64,000 bases of DNA. It comes from Acidobacteriaceae bacterium (GTDB lineage: Bacteria > Acidobacteriota > Terriglobia > Terriglobales > Acidobacteriaceae). The notes below the pieces were generated by a model that was not told the DNA's origin, did no database searches, and saw nothing but the letters and a program-made list of their open reading frames with translations. Both the position numbers and the translations under genes were made by a program. The DNA is taken from NCBI GenBank assembly GCA_025462735.1, contig JAOAPC010000009.1, forward strand, positions 62,001 through 126,000, in the 5' to 3' direction. Below, one piece after another: positions 53,102-61,350 of this stretch (its first letter is position 1; every line of letters starts with the position of its first letter).

Positions 53102-54228
53102 TAACTATCCTCAGGCTTCGGCTTGGGATTGTTCGGGGGTTGTACCTTATTGTTGACTTGGACAGCTGCGCCATTGCGTAGCTTGAATACTCCTGAGCTC
53201 ACGACTTCCTCGCCCGACTTGAGGCCCGACACGACCGCCACCTGATCGCCACGCGAACCCTCAACTTTTACGAACTGCTGTCGTACGCCGCGGTAAGTCT
53301 TGCCTTTGGGATCCTTCAGATCAGCGACCACGAAAACTGAATCGCCATATGGTGCGTAGTTGATAGCGGACGCAGGCAAGGAGATCACATCACGGCTGGC
53401 GCCCAGCTTCAGCTCTACTTGCACGAACATTCCGGGGCGTAGCCTGCCACCGGGGTTCGCCAGAGTCGCCTGCACCTGAATATTGCGAGTTGCCTCATTA
53501 ACAACAGAATCGATAGCCGTGACCCGACCTGCAAACTCGACGCCGGGCACATCGTCACTGGTAAGTCGCAGTGTGCGACCCGCCTGCACAAGAGAAGACT
53601 GCTGCTGCGGGACCCCAAAGTTCACATAAATCGGATTCAGTGCCTGAAGTGAAACTATGGCCTGACCCGCCGCCAGGTATTGACCCAGGTTGATCTGACG
53701 TATGCCGAGAATTCCGGAAAACGGCGCCTTGATTGTCTTTCTGTCAATAGTCGCTCTGATTTCGCCCACCTTTGCCTCGGTGGACTTTTGCTGGGCAGAC
53801 GAATTGTCATACTGGTTCCGTGCGACCACGCCTTCTTTTACCAGCTGTTGATCGCGGTCGGAGTTGATGCGGGCTAGATCGCGGTCTGATTCTGCGGCCG
53901 CCAGTTGCGCGCGCTCCTGCCTGGTATCGAGTTCCACAAGAATGTCACCTGCATGAACCGCCTGACCGGATTCGAAATGAATCTTATCGACCGCGCCCGG
54001 CAGATCGGCGCTGACGGTCACGCCCTGAATGGCCGCCGTGGTGCCGATTACATTGAGCGTAGACGGCCAGGTCTCACTCTTAGCAACGACGGTTGTAACC
54101 GCATCCGGAGGCGGCGCAAAGCTCGATCCCTGCGCGATCGCAGTCTGAATCTGCCGATACTTAACAAATCCGAGGCCGGCGATGATAACGATTACCACCG
54201 CCAGCATGAAAAACATCCGCTTCAGCAT
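53101..54228 (-). CDS. RND efflux periplasmic adaptor (membrane fusion protein)
   Basis: Membrane fusion protein (375 aa) that links the RND permease to an outer-membrane channel. N-terminal anchor or signal helix MFFMLAVVIVIIAGLGFVKY. Lipoyl/hairpin parts: GAVDKIHFESGQAVHAGDILVELDTR, a coiled region (QERAQLAAAESDRDLARINSDRD) and IKAPFSGILGIRQINLGQYLAAG. The beta-barrel and MP domains end with a Pro-rich tail. Its promoter candidate at 54555-54584 is far upstream, leaving a leader of about 320 bases. Confidence 0.95.
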   Translation of the reverse strand: MLKRMFFMLAVVIVIIAGLGFVKYRQIQTAIAQGSSFAPPPDAVTTVVAKSETWPSTLNVIGTTAAIQGVTVSADLPGAVDKIHFESGQAVHAGDILVELDTRQERAQLAAAESDRDLARINSDRDQQLVKEGVVARNQYDNSSAQQKSTEAKVGEIRATIDRKTIKAPFSGILGIRQINLGQYLAAGQAIVSLQALNPIYVNFGVPQQQSSLVQAGRTLRLTSDDVPGVEFAGRVTAIDSVVNEATRNIQVQATLANPGGRLRPGMFVQVELKLGASRDVISLPASAINYAPYGDSVFVVADLKDPKGKTYRGVRQQFVKVEGSRGDQVAVVSGLKSGEEVVSSGVFKLRNGAAVQVNNKVQPPNNPKPKPEDS

Positions 54229-54550
54229 GATTTCCTCTAACTGTTCTTACGCAATATCAAGATTGAAGTTCCCCGCGTGTCACATGCGGACTCAGCCGCG
54301 GGAGTTTAGCTTCTACTCAGGATTGCGATATTGATGTGATGCAAGTTGCTCCGGCTACAAAAAATGAGTAGCCAGAAACTCGCCTGCAAACTCGATCTGG
54401 GCGTCTCAGCTTGGGGTTTCGTCCGAAGCGAACGGCCGGGAACTACATTTCTGTAGCTTAATAGGAGACTGCTCAGGATTCAAATACTCCGCGCAATCCC
54501 GGCCCACCTTTTGTCGTACGTCTCCACTTCGGCTACCTCCTCCGCAGATG

Positions 54551-54568
54551 TGTAACCATAACGTTACA
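54551..54568. promoter_or_regulatory. Palindromic operator TGTAAC-N6-GTTACA
   Basis: Perfect inverted repeat TGTAAC (54551-54556), six-base centre, GTTACA (54563-54568), overlapping the -10 and spacer of a minus-strand promoter. An inner TAACGTTA (54559-54566) is a second palindrome. Position and symmetry suit a TetR- or MarR-type dimeric repressor. The regulator is not encoded next to it. Confidence 0.6.
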
Positions 54569-54584
54569 TAAATTAAGTTGTCAA
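54555..54584 (-). promoter_or_regulatory. Sigma-70-like promoter for RND efflux operon
   Basis: On the minus strand: -35 TTGACA (54584 to 54579, perfect), 18-bp spacer, -10 TATGGT (54560 to 54555, four of six). It directs transcription toward the adaptor gene, whose start is about 320 bp away. A perfect palindrome overlaps the -10 region, consistent with repression. Confidence 0.6.
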
Positions 54585-54684
54585 GCACGATCGATGGTTT
54601 GGACGCCTAAATTTGAAAAATGTTAGTCGCCGCCGGATTTGTCGCTGTTCTGCTAAATTGTTGAATTCCTAATTTTTGAATTTC

Positions 54685-55713
54685 ATGAAACCCACCCGCA
54701 GCTTTGCCAGCGACAACAACGCCGGAGTACATCCGGAGATCCTCAAAGCAATCGCGGCCGCCAATCAGGGCCATGTGATCGGATATGGCGATGACCCGTA
54801 TACGCAATCGGCAGTACGCCTGTTCAAGCAGCACTTCGGGGACGACACTGAAGTTTTTTTTGTTTTCAATGGGACTGCGGCAAACTCTTTGAGTCTTAAA
54901 GCTCTTACCAATTCGTATCACGCAGTTATCTGTGCCGAGGCCGCCCATATTTATGTGGATGAGTGCGGTGCTCCGGAGAAGTTCACCGGCTGCAAGCTGA
55001 TCCCCGTGGCGGCAAAAAATGGCAAGCTGACCGTGGACGCGGTCCGGACCGCCTATCACGGAATCGGCGACGAGCACCACGTTCAGCCTCGAGTCATCTC
55101 GATAACCCAGGCAACTGAGGTGGGGACGGTTTATCAGTCAAAAGAAGTACAGGACCTGGCTCGCTTTGCCCATGACCACGGAATGTTTCTTCACGTCGAC
55201 GGCGCCAGAATTGCCAACGCCGTTGCAGCCCTCGGTCTCGGCTTGAAGGAAGCCACACGCGACCTGGGAGTTGACGTGCTTTCGTTCGGCGCTACCAAGA
55301 ATGGTGCCCTGGGTGCAGAGGCGGTGGTTTTCTTCAATCCGGAACTAGCGGCAAACTTCAGGTTCTACCGCAAGCAGGGCATGCAACTGGCTTCCAAAAT
55401 GCGATTTATCGCAGCCCAGTTTGAGGCTTTATTCACCAATGATTTGTGGCTGACGAACGCCCGCCACGCCAATCGCATGGCACAACTACTCAAGCGCGAG
55501 CTCAGCAAAATTCCGGAAGTGAAGATCATTTACAACGTGGAAGCGAACGGCGTCTTTGCGCAAATTCCGCGTAAGGCCATAGCAAAACTTCAGAAGCGCT
55601 ACTTCTTTTATGTGTGGAATGAATCCCAGTCGGTGGTGCGGTTGATGTGCTCCTGGGATACGACCGTTGACGATGTGAAGCAATTTGCGGAGTTTGTGCG
55701 GCGCAGTGTGTAG
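54685..55713 (+). CDS. Threonine aldolase-like PLP enzyme (beta-eliminating lyase family)
   Basis: PLP-dependent fold-type I enzyme (342 aa), probably low-specificity L-threonine aldolase splitting threonine to glycine and acetaldehyde. Seen: NNAGVHPEILKAI start, FVFNGTAANSLSL (cofactor phosphate region), AHIYVDECGAPE, HVDGARIANAVAAL and the Schiff-base Lys in SFGATKNGALGAE. TTG 54676 could extend it by three codons, but ATG 54685 matches the family. The close relative is bacterial LtaE/GLY1-type; 54551-54584 lies upstream but points the other way. Confidence 0.9.
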   Translation: MKPTRSFASDNNAGVHPEILKAIAAANQGHVIGYGDDPYTQSAVRLFKQHFGDDTEVFFVFNGTAANSLSLKALTNSYHAVICAEAAHIYVDECGAPEKFTGCKLIPVAAKNGKLTVDAVRTAYHGIGDEHHVQPRVISITQATEVGTVYQSKEVQDLARFAHDHGMFLHVDGARIANAVAALGLGLKEATRDLGVDVLSFGATKNGALGAEAVVFFNPELAANFRFYRKQGMQLASKMRFIAAQFEALFTNDLWLTNARHANRMAQLLKRELSKIPEVKIIYNVEANGVFAQIPRKAIAKLQKRYFFYVWNESQSVVRLMCSWDTTVDDVKQFAEFVRRSV

Positions 55714-55740
55714 CGTGCAAAACCAACTGGACGCGATCTC

Positions 55741-56148
55741 CTATGCCGCCCAGTTCTGCATTTTCAGTCCTCGCACGCGTCTGAACTCGCTTTCATTGTT
55801 CGTGATCAAAATCAAATCCGCTGTCAGAGCATGGGCGGCAATCCACAAGTCATTGTTTCCGATCATTTCGCCCTTTAATTCGAGTTCGGCACGAATTTTT
55901 CCATAGGATCCAGCCGCCGCTTCCGGAAGTGGCAGGGCAGGTAACAGCATCATCAACTCCCGCAATCGCTCGGTTGCAGACGTACGCTGAGTGCTCTTTT
56001 GCGCGCCGTAGAGCAGTTCTCCATAAGTTATGACGGAAATAGCTGCTTCGCCCTGGCGCAGTTTCTCGAAGCGACGCAATAACTCCCCCGGCCTCTTTTG
56101 CCGGATGTAAATGCAAATGTTTGTGTCCAGTAGAAATCGAGGTTCCAC
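55741..56148 (-). CDS. vapC: VapC-type PIN-domain toxin
   Basis: PIN-domain ribonuclease toxin of 135 aa. Acidic active-site residues: Asp in FLLDTNICIYI, Glu in VITYGELLYGA, Asp in NNDLWIAAHA, and a final Asn/Glu in ITNNESEFRRV. Starts at GTG 56148, immediately after the stop of the antitoxin gene. The pair forms an operon transcribed toward the convergent aldolase gene. Confidence 0.92.
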   Translation of the reverse strand: MEPRFLLDTNICIYIRQKRPGELLRRFEKLRQGEAAISVITYGELLYGAQKSTQRTSATERLRELMMLLPALPLPEAAAGSYGKIRAELELKGEMIGNNDLWIAAHALTADLILITNNESEFRRVRGLKMQNWAA

Positions 56149-56379
56149 TCACAACCCCTTGCGCTTTTGCGGCATGTCGGAGCTGCGATCAGGGAGCTCA
56201 AGGTCATCCGGTAGGCCTGCCAGCAGGTCGAAAGCCCGGGCCATAAGCCCACTCTTTTCTCGCAAGACGATTTCGTCCCCGCGCCGGAAGATTTCGACTT
56301 CCTTACTTTTCAGGCGAAACTCCTTCGGCAGCCTCAAAGCTTGACTATTTCCAGACCGAAATACCTTGGCCGTCGCCAT
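56149..56379 (-). CDS. vapB: VapB-type antitoxin (AbrB/SpoVT fold)
   Basis: Antitoxin of 76 aa with an AbrB-like swapped-hairpin N-terminus (AKVFRSGNSQALRLPKEFRL, then VEIFRRGDEIVLRE) that binds DNA, and a C-terminal tail for toxin contact. ATG 56379 follows a perfect GGAGG RBS; an upstream in-frame start at 56412 lacks one. Directly before vapC. Likely autoregulates through the region near 56380-56412. Confidence 0.9.
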   Translation of the reverse strand: MATAKVFRSGNSQALRLPKEFRLKSKEVEIFRRGDEIVLREKSGLMARAFDLLAGLPDDLELPDRSSDMPQKRKGL

Positions 56380-56435
56380 ACTACCTCCAATGTATATACG
56401 CCAAGTATACACTATTGGCGCCTGGACGAGGTACT

Positions 56436-57143
56436 CTAAACGTCAAATACTCGGTAAACCGCCGACGGATTTTGCGACTGCAGTAGGGTGATTGCGACGT
56501 TGTGCACTGGAACGCCTCCCGCGGTTTTGCCGTCGCATTTTCCATTGTGTGCATGTCCGTGAACTACCAGGTCGGCCCCGTGACGGTCGATGACCTCGGC
56601 TAAACGCGACGTTCCAAGAAAGGGGTAGATTTCGTGGGCCTCGCCTTCGACTGTCGCCAAGATAGGAGCGTAATGCAAGACCACGACCCGCTTCTTGGTC
56701 CTAAGCTGCGACATGGCACGCTCAAGTTTCAGGGCCTCGTCAATGCTGGCCCGCACGAATGTCTTAATTTCAGGTTCGCCGAATGCCGTCAACACTCCGC
56801 GACCGAATCCCCCGACAAAACCTTTGGTTCCAGCGAAGCCCACGCCGTCGCGTTCATATGCGCTACCATCCAGGACCTTGATCCCTTCCTGCGTCAACAT
56901 GCGCATGAGTTCGACCTCGCGGCCGCTCTCGAAATCATGATTGCCGAGCACGACGATGACCGGCAAACGAAGCCGCACTAGCACGTTGAGCAGCGGCTCC
57001 ATTTCGTCGGGACGTCCAAAATTAGTGAGATCGCCGGCGAGCACAAACACGTCGGCTTCATCGCGCACGCGGTTAAGCTGGTCATGTAAGGCGCTGAAGC
57101 GTGCTGGCGTGAAGTGCAGGTCTGCGGTAGCCGCAACTCTCAT
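56436..57143 (-). CDS. Cytoplasmic calcineurin-like metallophosphoesterase
   Basis: Small metallophosphoesterase (235 aa) without signal peptide. Motifs: MRVAATADLHFTP, VFVLAGDLTNFG, VVLGNHDFES, VVLHYAPI, and VVHGHAHNGK supply the metal ligands. Resembles YfcE/Icc-like or DNA-repair-type exonuclease phosphoesterases. Three bases separate its end from the nucleotidyltransferase-like gene upstream in the operon (57147), so both may be cotranscribed. Confidence 0.9.
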   Translation of the reverse strand: MRVAATADLHFTPARFSALHDQLNRVRDEADVFVLAGDLTNFGRPDEMEPLLNVLVRLRLPVIVVLGNHDFESGREVELMRMLTQEGIKVLDGSAYERDGVGFAGTKGFVGGFGRGVLTAFGEPEIKTFVRASIDEALKLERAMSQLRTKKRVVVLHYAPILATVEGEAHEIYPFLGTSRLAEVIDRHGADLVVHGHAHNGKCDGKTAGGVPVHNVAITLLQSQNPSAVYRVFDV

Positions 57144-57146
57144 GTT

Positions 57147-58052
57147 TTAGGTCCCGGATCTCCGAATCACACCCGGCCTTGGCGACGCTTTACCTGCCGC
57201 TTTGTGGAGATGACGGGCGCGATATTCGCCCTGCAGGTTTTCTAGTTTCCAGTCCTTAATGTCGATGGAAAAAATATTCTCATCGACTAAACTGCCCCGG
57301 AACGGCGCTTTCGGATCGGGATGTTGCACCAAATGCATGTATCGCGAAAGCAAATCCTGCCATAGCGGTGCAGGAACGTAATCGGTGTGCGCAGGATAGA
57401 CGTACCGAAAGAGAATCAAGGCCCAAAGCACAATTTCCCAGTTACCCCGGGCGAGTTCCATTATTCGCTCCCATTCAAGCTTGCCCTTGGTTCTATAAAT
57501 AATGTGAGCGATGTCGGCGCCGTCAAACCTTTCTCGCCGCAGCACGAACAGCTTTGACGCTAGCAGATCTTCGGCGGAGATGATTTGCGTCTGCACTCCC
57601 GCGATCACCGCCGGGTGCGCGCGCTTCATCCAACTGTCGTCCACCATAATCACGGCATTGCTCATGCCCGAGATCAGGTCAACGAAATATTCTCCGCGAT
57701 GCGCCTTCGACAGCCAGACGGGGTCAAGGGTTTCGCAATGGAAGCCGCACTGACTAAGGTGACTGAGCGCAGCAGGAACGTCGGAGGCTTTCACGAATAG
57801 ATCCAGGTCCTTGGTCACCCGCCAAATGCCGGTGTACTTCTGAAGGGCAAATGCGCCGGCCACGGCGTATGGGATGCCGTGGTCATTCATGGCCATCAAG
57901 ACATCGCGATACAGCTTTACTGCCTCCGCTGGCAGCGGAGTAGCGCTCGCCGAGGTCACAGGCGGAGCATCCGGCAATTTTGGCGAATGGCCCGCCATGA
58001 ACGCCTTGGATGGGTTTGTGCAACTATCGGTTGTAGCACTCAGGTTGGTCAT
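57147..58052 (-). CDS. Nucleotidyltransferase-like protein (minimal NTase/AbiEii type)
   Basis: Protein of 301 aa with a nucleotidyltransferase-like core: IPYAVAGAFALQKYTGIWRVTKDLDLFV, where G..A and DxD match the NTase signature, then ISAEDLLASKLFVLRRERFDGADI, which is typical of AbiEii/DUF6036-type proteins. The C-terminal half is helical. ATG 58052 has AGGGATCAG upstream; a longer frame to 58121 lacks RBS. Upstream of the metallophosphoesterase (3-bp gap), in the same operon. It could be an RNA- or protein-modifying enzyme or a defence relic; no toxin partner is seen. Confidence 0.75.
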   Translation of the reverse strand: MTNLSATTDSCTNPSKAFMAGHSPKLPDAPPVTSASATPLPAEAVKLYRDVLMAMNDHGIPYAVAGAFALQKYTGIWRVTKDLDLFVKASDVPAALSHLSQCGFHCETLDPVWLSKAHRGEYFVDLISGMSNAVIMVDDSWMKRAHPAVIAGVQTQIISAEDLLASKLFVLRRERFDGADIAHIIYRTKGKLEWERIMELARGNWEIVLWALILFRYVYPAHTDYVPAPLWQDLLSRYMHLVQHPDPKAPFRGSLVDENIFSIDIKDWKLENLQGEYRARHLHKAAGKASPRPGVIRRSGT

Positions 58053-58170
58053 TCTGATCCCTACGCATTTCAGAAGACTGGATGAGTGGCGCAGGACTGT
58101 CTCCCACCAGAGGCCACTCAAACAACGCTGCTCTGGAAAGACGCATCTTTAGTGAGTCCCTTGGAACGTC

Positions 58171-58974
58171 ATGTCCTCCCTTACGGAACCGATTCACCAG
58201 AACCCATCCTCTGCATTGGCCCTGGAACCGGGGCGGCTCGCTCAACGCATCTCTGAGTTGGGCGACTGGTTTCACAATCTCGACCTGCACGGCATTCCGA
58301 CCGCTCCGCATCATTTTCTTGGGGATTTCCCCAGTATTAAATGGCGGCAGATTGCCGACGCCATTCCGGAAGACCTGACCGGCGCTACCGTCCTCGATGT
58401 GGGCTGCAATGCCGGCTTTTACTCCATCGAGATGAAGAAACGCGGCGCTAAGCACGTGCTTGGAATCGACGTGGACGACCGCTATTTAAGCCAGGCGCGT
58501 TTCGCTGCCGAGACCCTTGGGGTCGAAATCGAGCTTCAGAAGTGCTCTGTGTACTCCGCCGACAAACTGGCCGGGCAGTTCGACTACGTCCTTTTTATGG
58601 GTCTGTTCTATCACCTCCGGTATCCTCTGTTCGCCTTGGACAGCCTGATCAAGAAGGTCGCGGGAAAATTGGTGTTTCAGACCATGGTTCGAGGGTCCAC
58701 AGAGAGTCGGGAATGGGCCCACGACTATCCCTTCTGGAACGAGCAGATTTTTGAAGAGCGTGATTTTCCGGCAATGTATTTCATTGAAAAAAGTTATTCG
58801 AACGATCCGACAAACTGGTGGATTCCGAACGGACCAGCGGTGGAAGCGATGCTACGCAGCGCTGGTCTGGAGATTGAAGCTCATCCTGAACCGGAGACCT
58901 GGGTCTGCCGTCCTGCAGCGGTGTTACGCGGCGGCCGCTACATTGTGGACCATGAGCTGGACGGAACGTTGTAG
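58171..58974 (+). CDS. CmoB-like SAM methyltransferase
   Basis: Class I methyltransferase (267 aa) with SAM motif VLDVGCNAGFYSIEM, acidic GIDVDDRYL and DYVLFMGLFYHLRYP, the arrangement seen in CmoB/mo5U34-type methyltransferases. It differs by a WAHDYPFWNEQIFEER insert. It opens a co-directional set of sugar-metabolism and radical SAM genes, so it more likely methylates a sugar or lipid intermediate than tRNA. The start ATG 58171 has only a weak GGAA upstream. Confidence 0.85.
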   Translation: MSSLTEPIHQNPSSALALEPGRLAQRISELGDWFHNLDLHGIPTAPHHFLGDFPSIKWRQIADAIPEDLTGATVLDVGCNAGFYSIEMKKRGAKHVLGIDVDDRYLSQARFAAETLGVEIELQKCSVYSADKLAGQFDYVLFMGLFYHLRYPLFALDSLIKKVAGKLVFQTMVRGSTESREWAHDYPFWNEQIFEERDFPAMYFIEKSYSNDPTNWWIPNGPAVEAMLRSAGLEIEAHPEPETWVCRPAAVLRGGRYIVDHELDGTL

Positions 58975-59012
58975 AGAATTAAGTGCAATAACCGAGGCAA
59001 GGCAAGGATCCT

Positions 59013-59957
59013 ATGGTTGAAGCAGTGATGTTGTGGAACGAACCGAACAATCTTTCGCACTGGGACTTTAAGGTCGACCCCGACTGGAAGATGTTTGCCC
59101 GCATGATCATCGCGGCGGCGAAAGAAGTTCGCAAAGTCAATCCCGCACTCACCATTGCCTTGGGTGGTATGTCTCCGGTCGACTCGAATTTTGTGAAGCT
59201 GCTCGGCAGTTATGGTGTCCTGGACTACATCGATGTGGTAGCAATCCACGGATTCCCGTTGGATTGGAACCATTGGAGCATTCACGACTGGCCGCAAAGA
59301 GTGGAAGAAATTCGTTCCGTAACCAACAAGCCGGTTTGGGTTTCCGAAGCGGGGGTTTCATCCTTCGGCGCGGAAGAAGTACAGGTATTCGGTATCCAGC
59401 GAACGGCCGAACTGTTGCGCCCAATCGTGGATCGAATTCACTGGTACAGCCTCTACGATCTGCCGGCAACATGGACCGCTACGACCCGGCACAAAGAGGC
59501 CGAGGGTAGCGCCTATTACCGCCATTACTACATGGGTCTGCTCAAGGAAGATGGCGCCCCCAAGCTGGCGCTGGCAAATTTTCCGGACGGACTCGGAATC
59601 TGCCAGTGGTTTCATTTCGAAGACCATCGTCTGGAAGACTCGGTTGAGTGGCTTCGCCGTTTGGGAGTGACATACCTGCGAACCGGACTGAGTTGGGCAG
59701 ATTCGTTCCGTCCCAACGCCGAGGTTTGGTTTGACCGCCAGATGCAGGCCATCGAGGGATTTGCCACCACCCTGACGCTGTGTTTCACGCCTGAGCATCT
59801 TGGCCTGGTTCCGCACTACACCAGCCCGCCGAAAAATTGCGAGGACTTCGCTGAATTTACCAATCGAATGGTCAGTCGTTACGCATCGCCGCTAACGCAA
59901 AGGTCCACCTCGACGGTCGACCACGAAAGTAGCGAACCCTGCGCTCAACTTGGTTGA
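59013..59957 (+). CDS. GH-A clan glycosidase-like protein with rearranged barrel order
   Basis: TIM-barrel glycosidase-like protein of 314 aa. The acid/base strand WNEPN (Glu10) occurs at the very N-terminus, and the nucleophile strand WVSEAG (Glu112) follows. Residues about 193-291 (ICQWFHFEDHRLEDSVEWL, YLRTGLSWADSF, CFTPEHLG, FAEFTNRMVSRYA) resemble the first half of a GH39/GH5-like barrel, which normally precedes WNEPN. It therefore looks circularly permuted. The last 22 residues (from about 293) look unlike the rest. ATG 59013 has AAGGA upstream. In a cluster with epimerases; activity not established. The gap after it (59958-60165) holds no gene. Confidence 0.75.
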   Translation: MVEAVMLWNEPNNLSHWDFKVDPDWKMFARMIIAAAKEVRKVNPALTIALGGMSPVDSNFVKLLGSYGVLDYIDVVAIHGFPLDWNHWSIHDWPQRVEEIRSVTNKPVWVSEAGVSSFGAEEVQVFGIQRTAELLRPIVDRIHWYSLYDLPATWTATTRHKEAEGSAYYRHYYMGLLKEDGAPKLALANFPDGLGICQWFHFEDHRLEDSVEWLRRLGVTYLRTGLSWADSFRPNAEVWFDRQMQAIEGFATTLTLCFTPEHLGLVPHYTSPPKNCEDFAEFTNRMVSRYASPLTQRSTSTVDHESSEPCAQLG

Positions 59958-60165
59958 CTAATACTTCCGATGTAAGGCGACCAAAATTGGCCTGCACTGT
60001 CCCGCTTTCACCTCGCAGAACTTCTTCGGCAAGACATCTTACCTGAGGTGACATACATCCAAAGTTTGCTGGGAATGTTCCTTGATTGCAACAATGAAGC
60101 CTAAAGCTCTGTATTTTCGATAGTTGCAGGCCAGAGCTAAGTGATCCGGAAGAAGGGAATCGAAT

Positions 60166-61287
60166 TTGAAAGCGAAGCGGATTCTAATTACCGGTGGCGC
60201 TGGATTCGTAGGATCGCATACCGCCGACGCTCTGTTGGGCGCAGGACATGAAGTGCGAATCTTCGACAACCTCACGCCCCAGGTACATAAGGACGGCAGG
60301 TTCTCATATATCCCCAAAGGCGCGGAGTTTGTCATTGGCGACATGCGGGATAAGAGCCAGGTGGATCGAGCGGTTAAAAATATCGATGTCATTTTTCACC
60401 TTGCGGCCGCGGTGGGCGTCGGCCAATCGATGTACCAGATCTCTGAGTACACCGCGACCAACAATCTGGGAACAGCGAACTTGTTTCAAGCAATCCTCGA
60501 TACGCGTTCACAACCCGAGAAAATCGTGGTTGCGTCATCCATGTCGATTTACGGGGAAGGAAAGTATCTGTGCTCGGAATGTGGTGAAGTGGCGCCGTCT
60601 GCTCGCCCACTCAGCCAGATGAAAGCGAAACAATGGGAGACCGTCTGTCCGACTTGCGGACAAGCTCTTTTCCCCGTGCCTACCCGGGAAGACAAACCGC
60701 TCCAGTGCACTTCAATTTATGCGCTGTCAAAAAAAGATCAGGAGGAGATGACTCTCCTCCTCGGGCGGACGTATGGGATTCCAGCCGTGGCGTTGCGCTA
60801 CTTCAATATCTACGGGACGCGACAGTCGCTTTCGAATCCTTACACGGGAGTTGCCGCCATCTTTGCCTCGCGGCTGATGAATGGTAAGTCTCCGATCATC
60901 TTTGAGGACGGCCAGCAAATGCGGGACTTCGTGAGCGTTCACGACATTACAAATGCGAACCTGCTCGCGATGGAAAAATCCGGAGCCGACGGAAAGGCGG
61001 TGAATATTGGTTCAGGGCAGCCGGTCACCATAAACGAAGTGGCTGCTGAGTTGGGACGAGCTCTAGGTGTTACCGCAACGCCCGAGATCACAGGAAAATA
61101 TCGCGCCGGGGACATCCGGCACTGCTTTGCAGATATTTCGACTGCTACACAGTTCCTGGGCTATCAGCCGAAAACCGGGCTGAGGGAAGGAATCGCGGAG
61201 CTGGTGGCGTGGTTAGAGTCGCAACAGGCCAGCGACAACGTGGACGAAGCCATGGAGCGGTTAAACGCCCACGGTCTTGTGGCCTGA
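60166..61287 (+). CDS. NAD-dependent epimerase/dehydratase with inserted zinc ribbon
   Basis: Extended SDR sugar epimerase/dehydratase (373 aa). Rossmann start ILITGGAGFVGSHTADAL, catalytic SSMSIYG and YALSKK (Tyr185, Lys189), plus ALRYFNIYGTRQS. Between the Ser and Tyr blocks an extra 30-residue segment carries four Cys (136, 139, 161, 164) in two CxxC pairs, as in a zinc ribbon. I start at TTG 60166, preceded by GAAGGGA; no ATG is better placed. Close co-direction with a second epimerase and a radical SAM gene suggests nucleotide-sugar conversion. Confidence 0.88.
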   Translation: MKAKRILITGGAGFVGSHTADALLGAGHEVRIFDNLTPQVHKDGRFSYIPKGAEFVIGDMRDKSQVDRAVKNIDVIFHLAAAVGVGQSMYQISEYTATNNLGTANLFQAILDTRSQPEKIVVASSMSIYGEGKYLCSECGEVAPSARPLSQMKAKQWETVCPTCGQALFPVPTREDKPLQCTSIYALSKKDQEEMTLLLGRTYGIPAVALRYFNIYGTRQSLSNPYTGVAAIFASRLMNGKSPIIFEDGQQMRDFVSVHDITNANLLAMEKSGADGKAVNIGSGQPVTINEVAAELGRALGVTATPEITGKYRAGDIRHCFADISTATQFLGYQPKTGLREGIAELVAWLESQQASDNVDEAMERLNAHGLVA

Positions 61288-61350
61288 ATTCTGTGCGCTT
61301 GCCTAGCACAGCCGTGCTCCTCCGGGCACGTTCTGCAAAATGAGGGAGAG

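Larger units (their letters stand above)
54229..54684. other. 456-bp non-coding gap holding the efflux promoter/operator
   Basis: Divergent intergenic region between the RND operon and the aldolase gene. Its left 300 bp hold no ORF with coding character and no TetR or MarR gene. The right part holds a palindrome and a minus-strand promoter at 54551-54584. An unusually long leader (about 320 bases) would be transcribed ahead of the adaptor start. No RNA gene was recognised in it. Confidence 0.55.

Noticed and set aside
54406-54588. 60-codon ORF in the efflux leader
   Set aside because: Its codons spread over the operator and promoter region, with no family match or RBS; considered non-coding.
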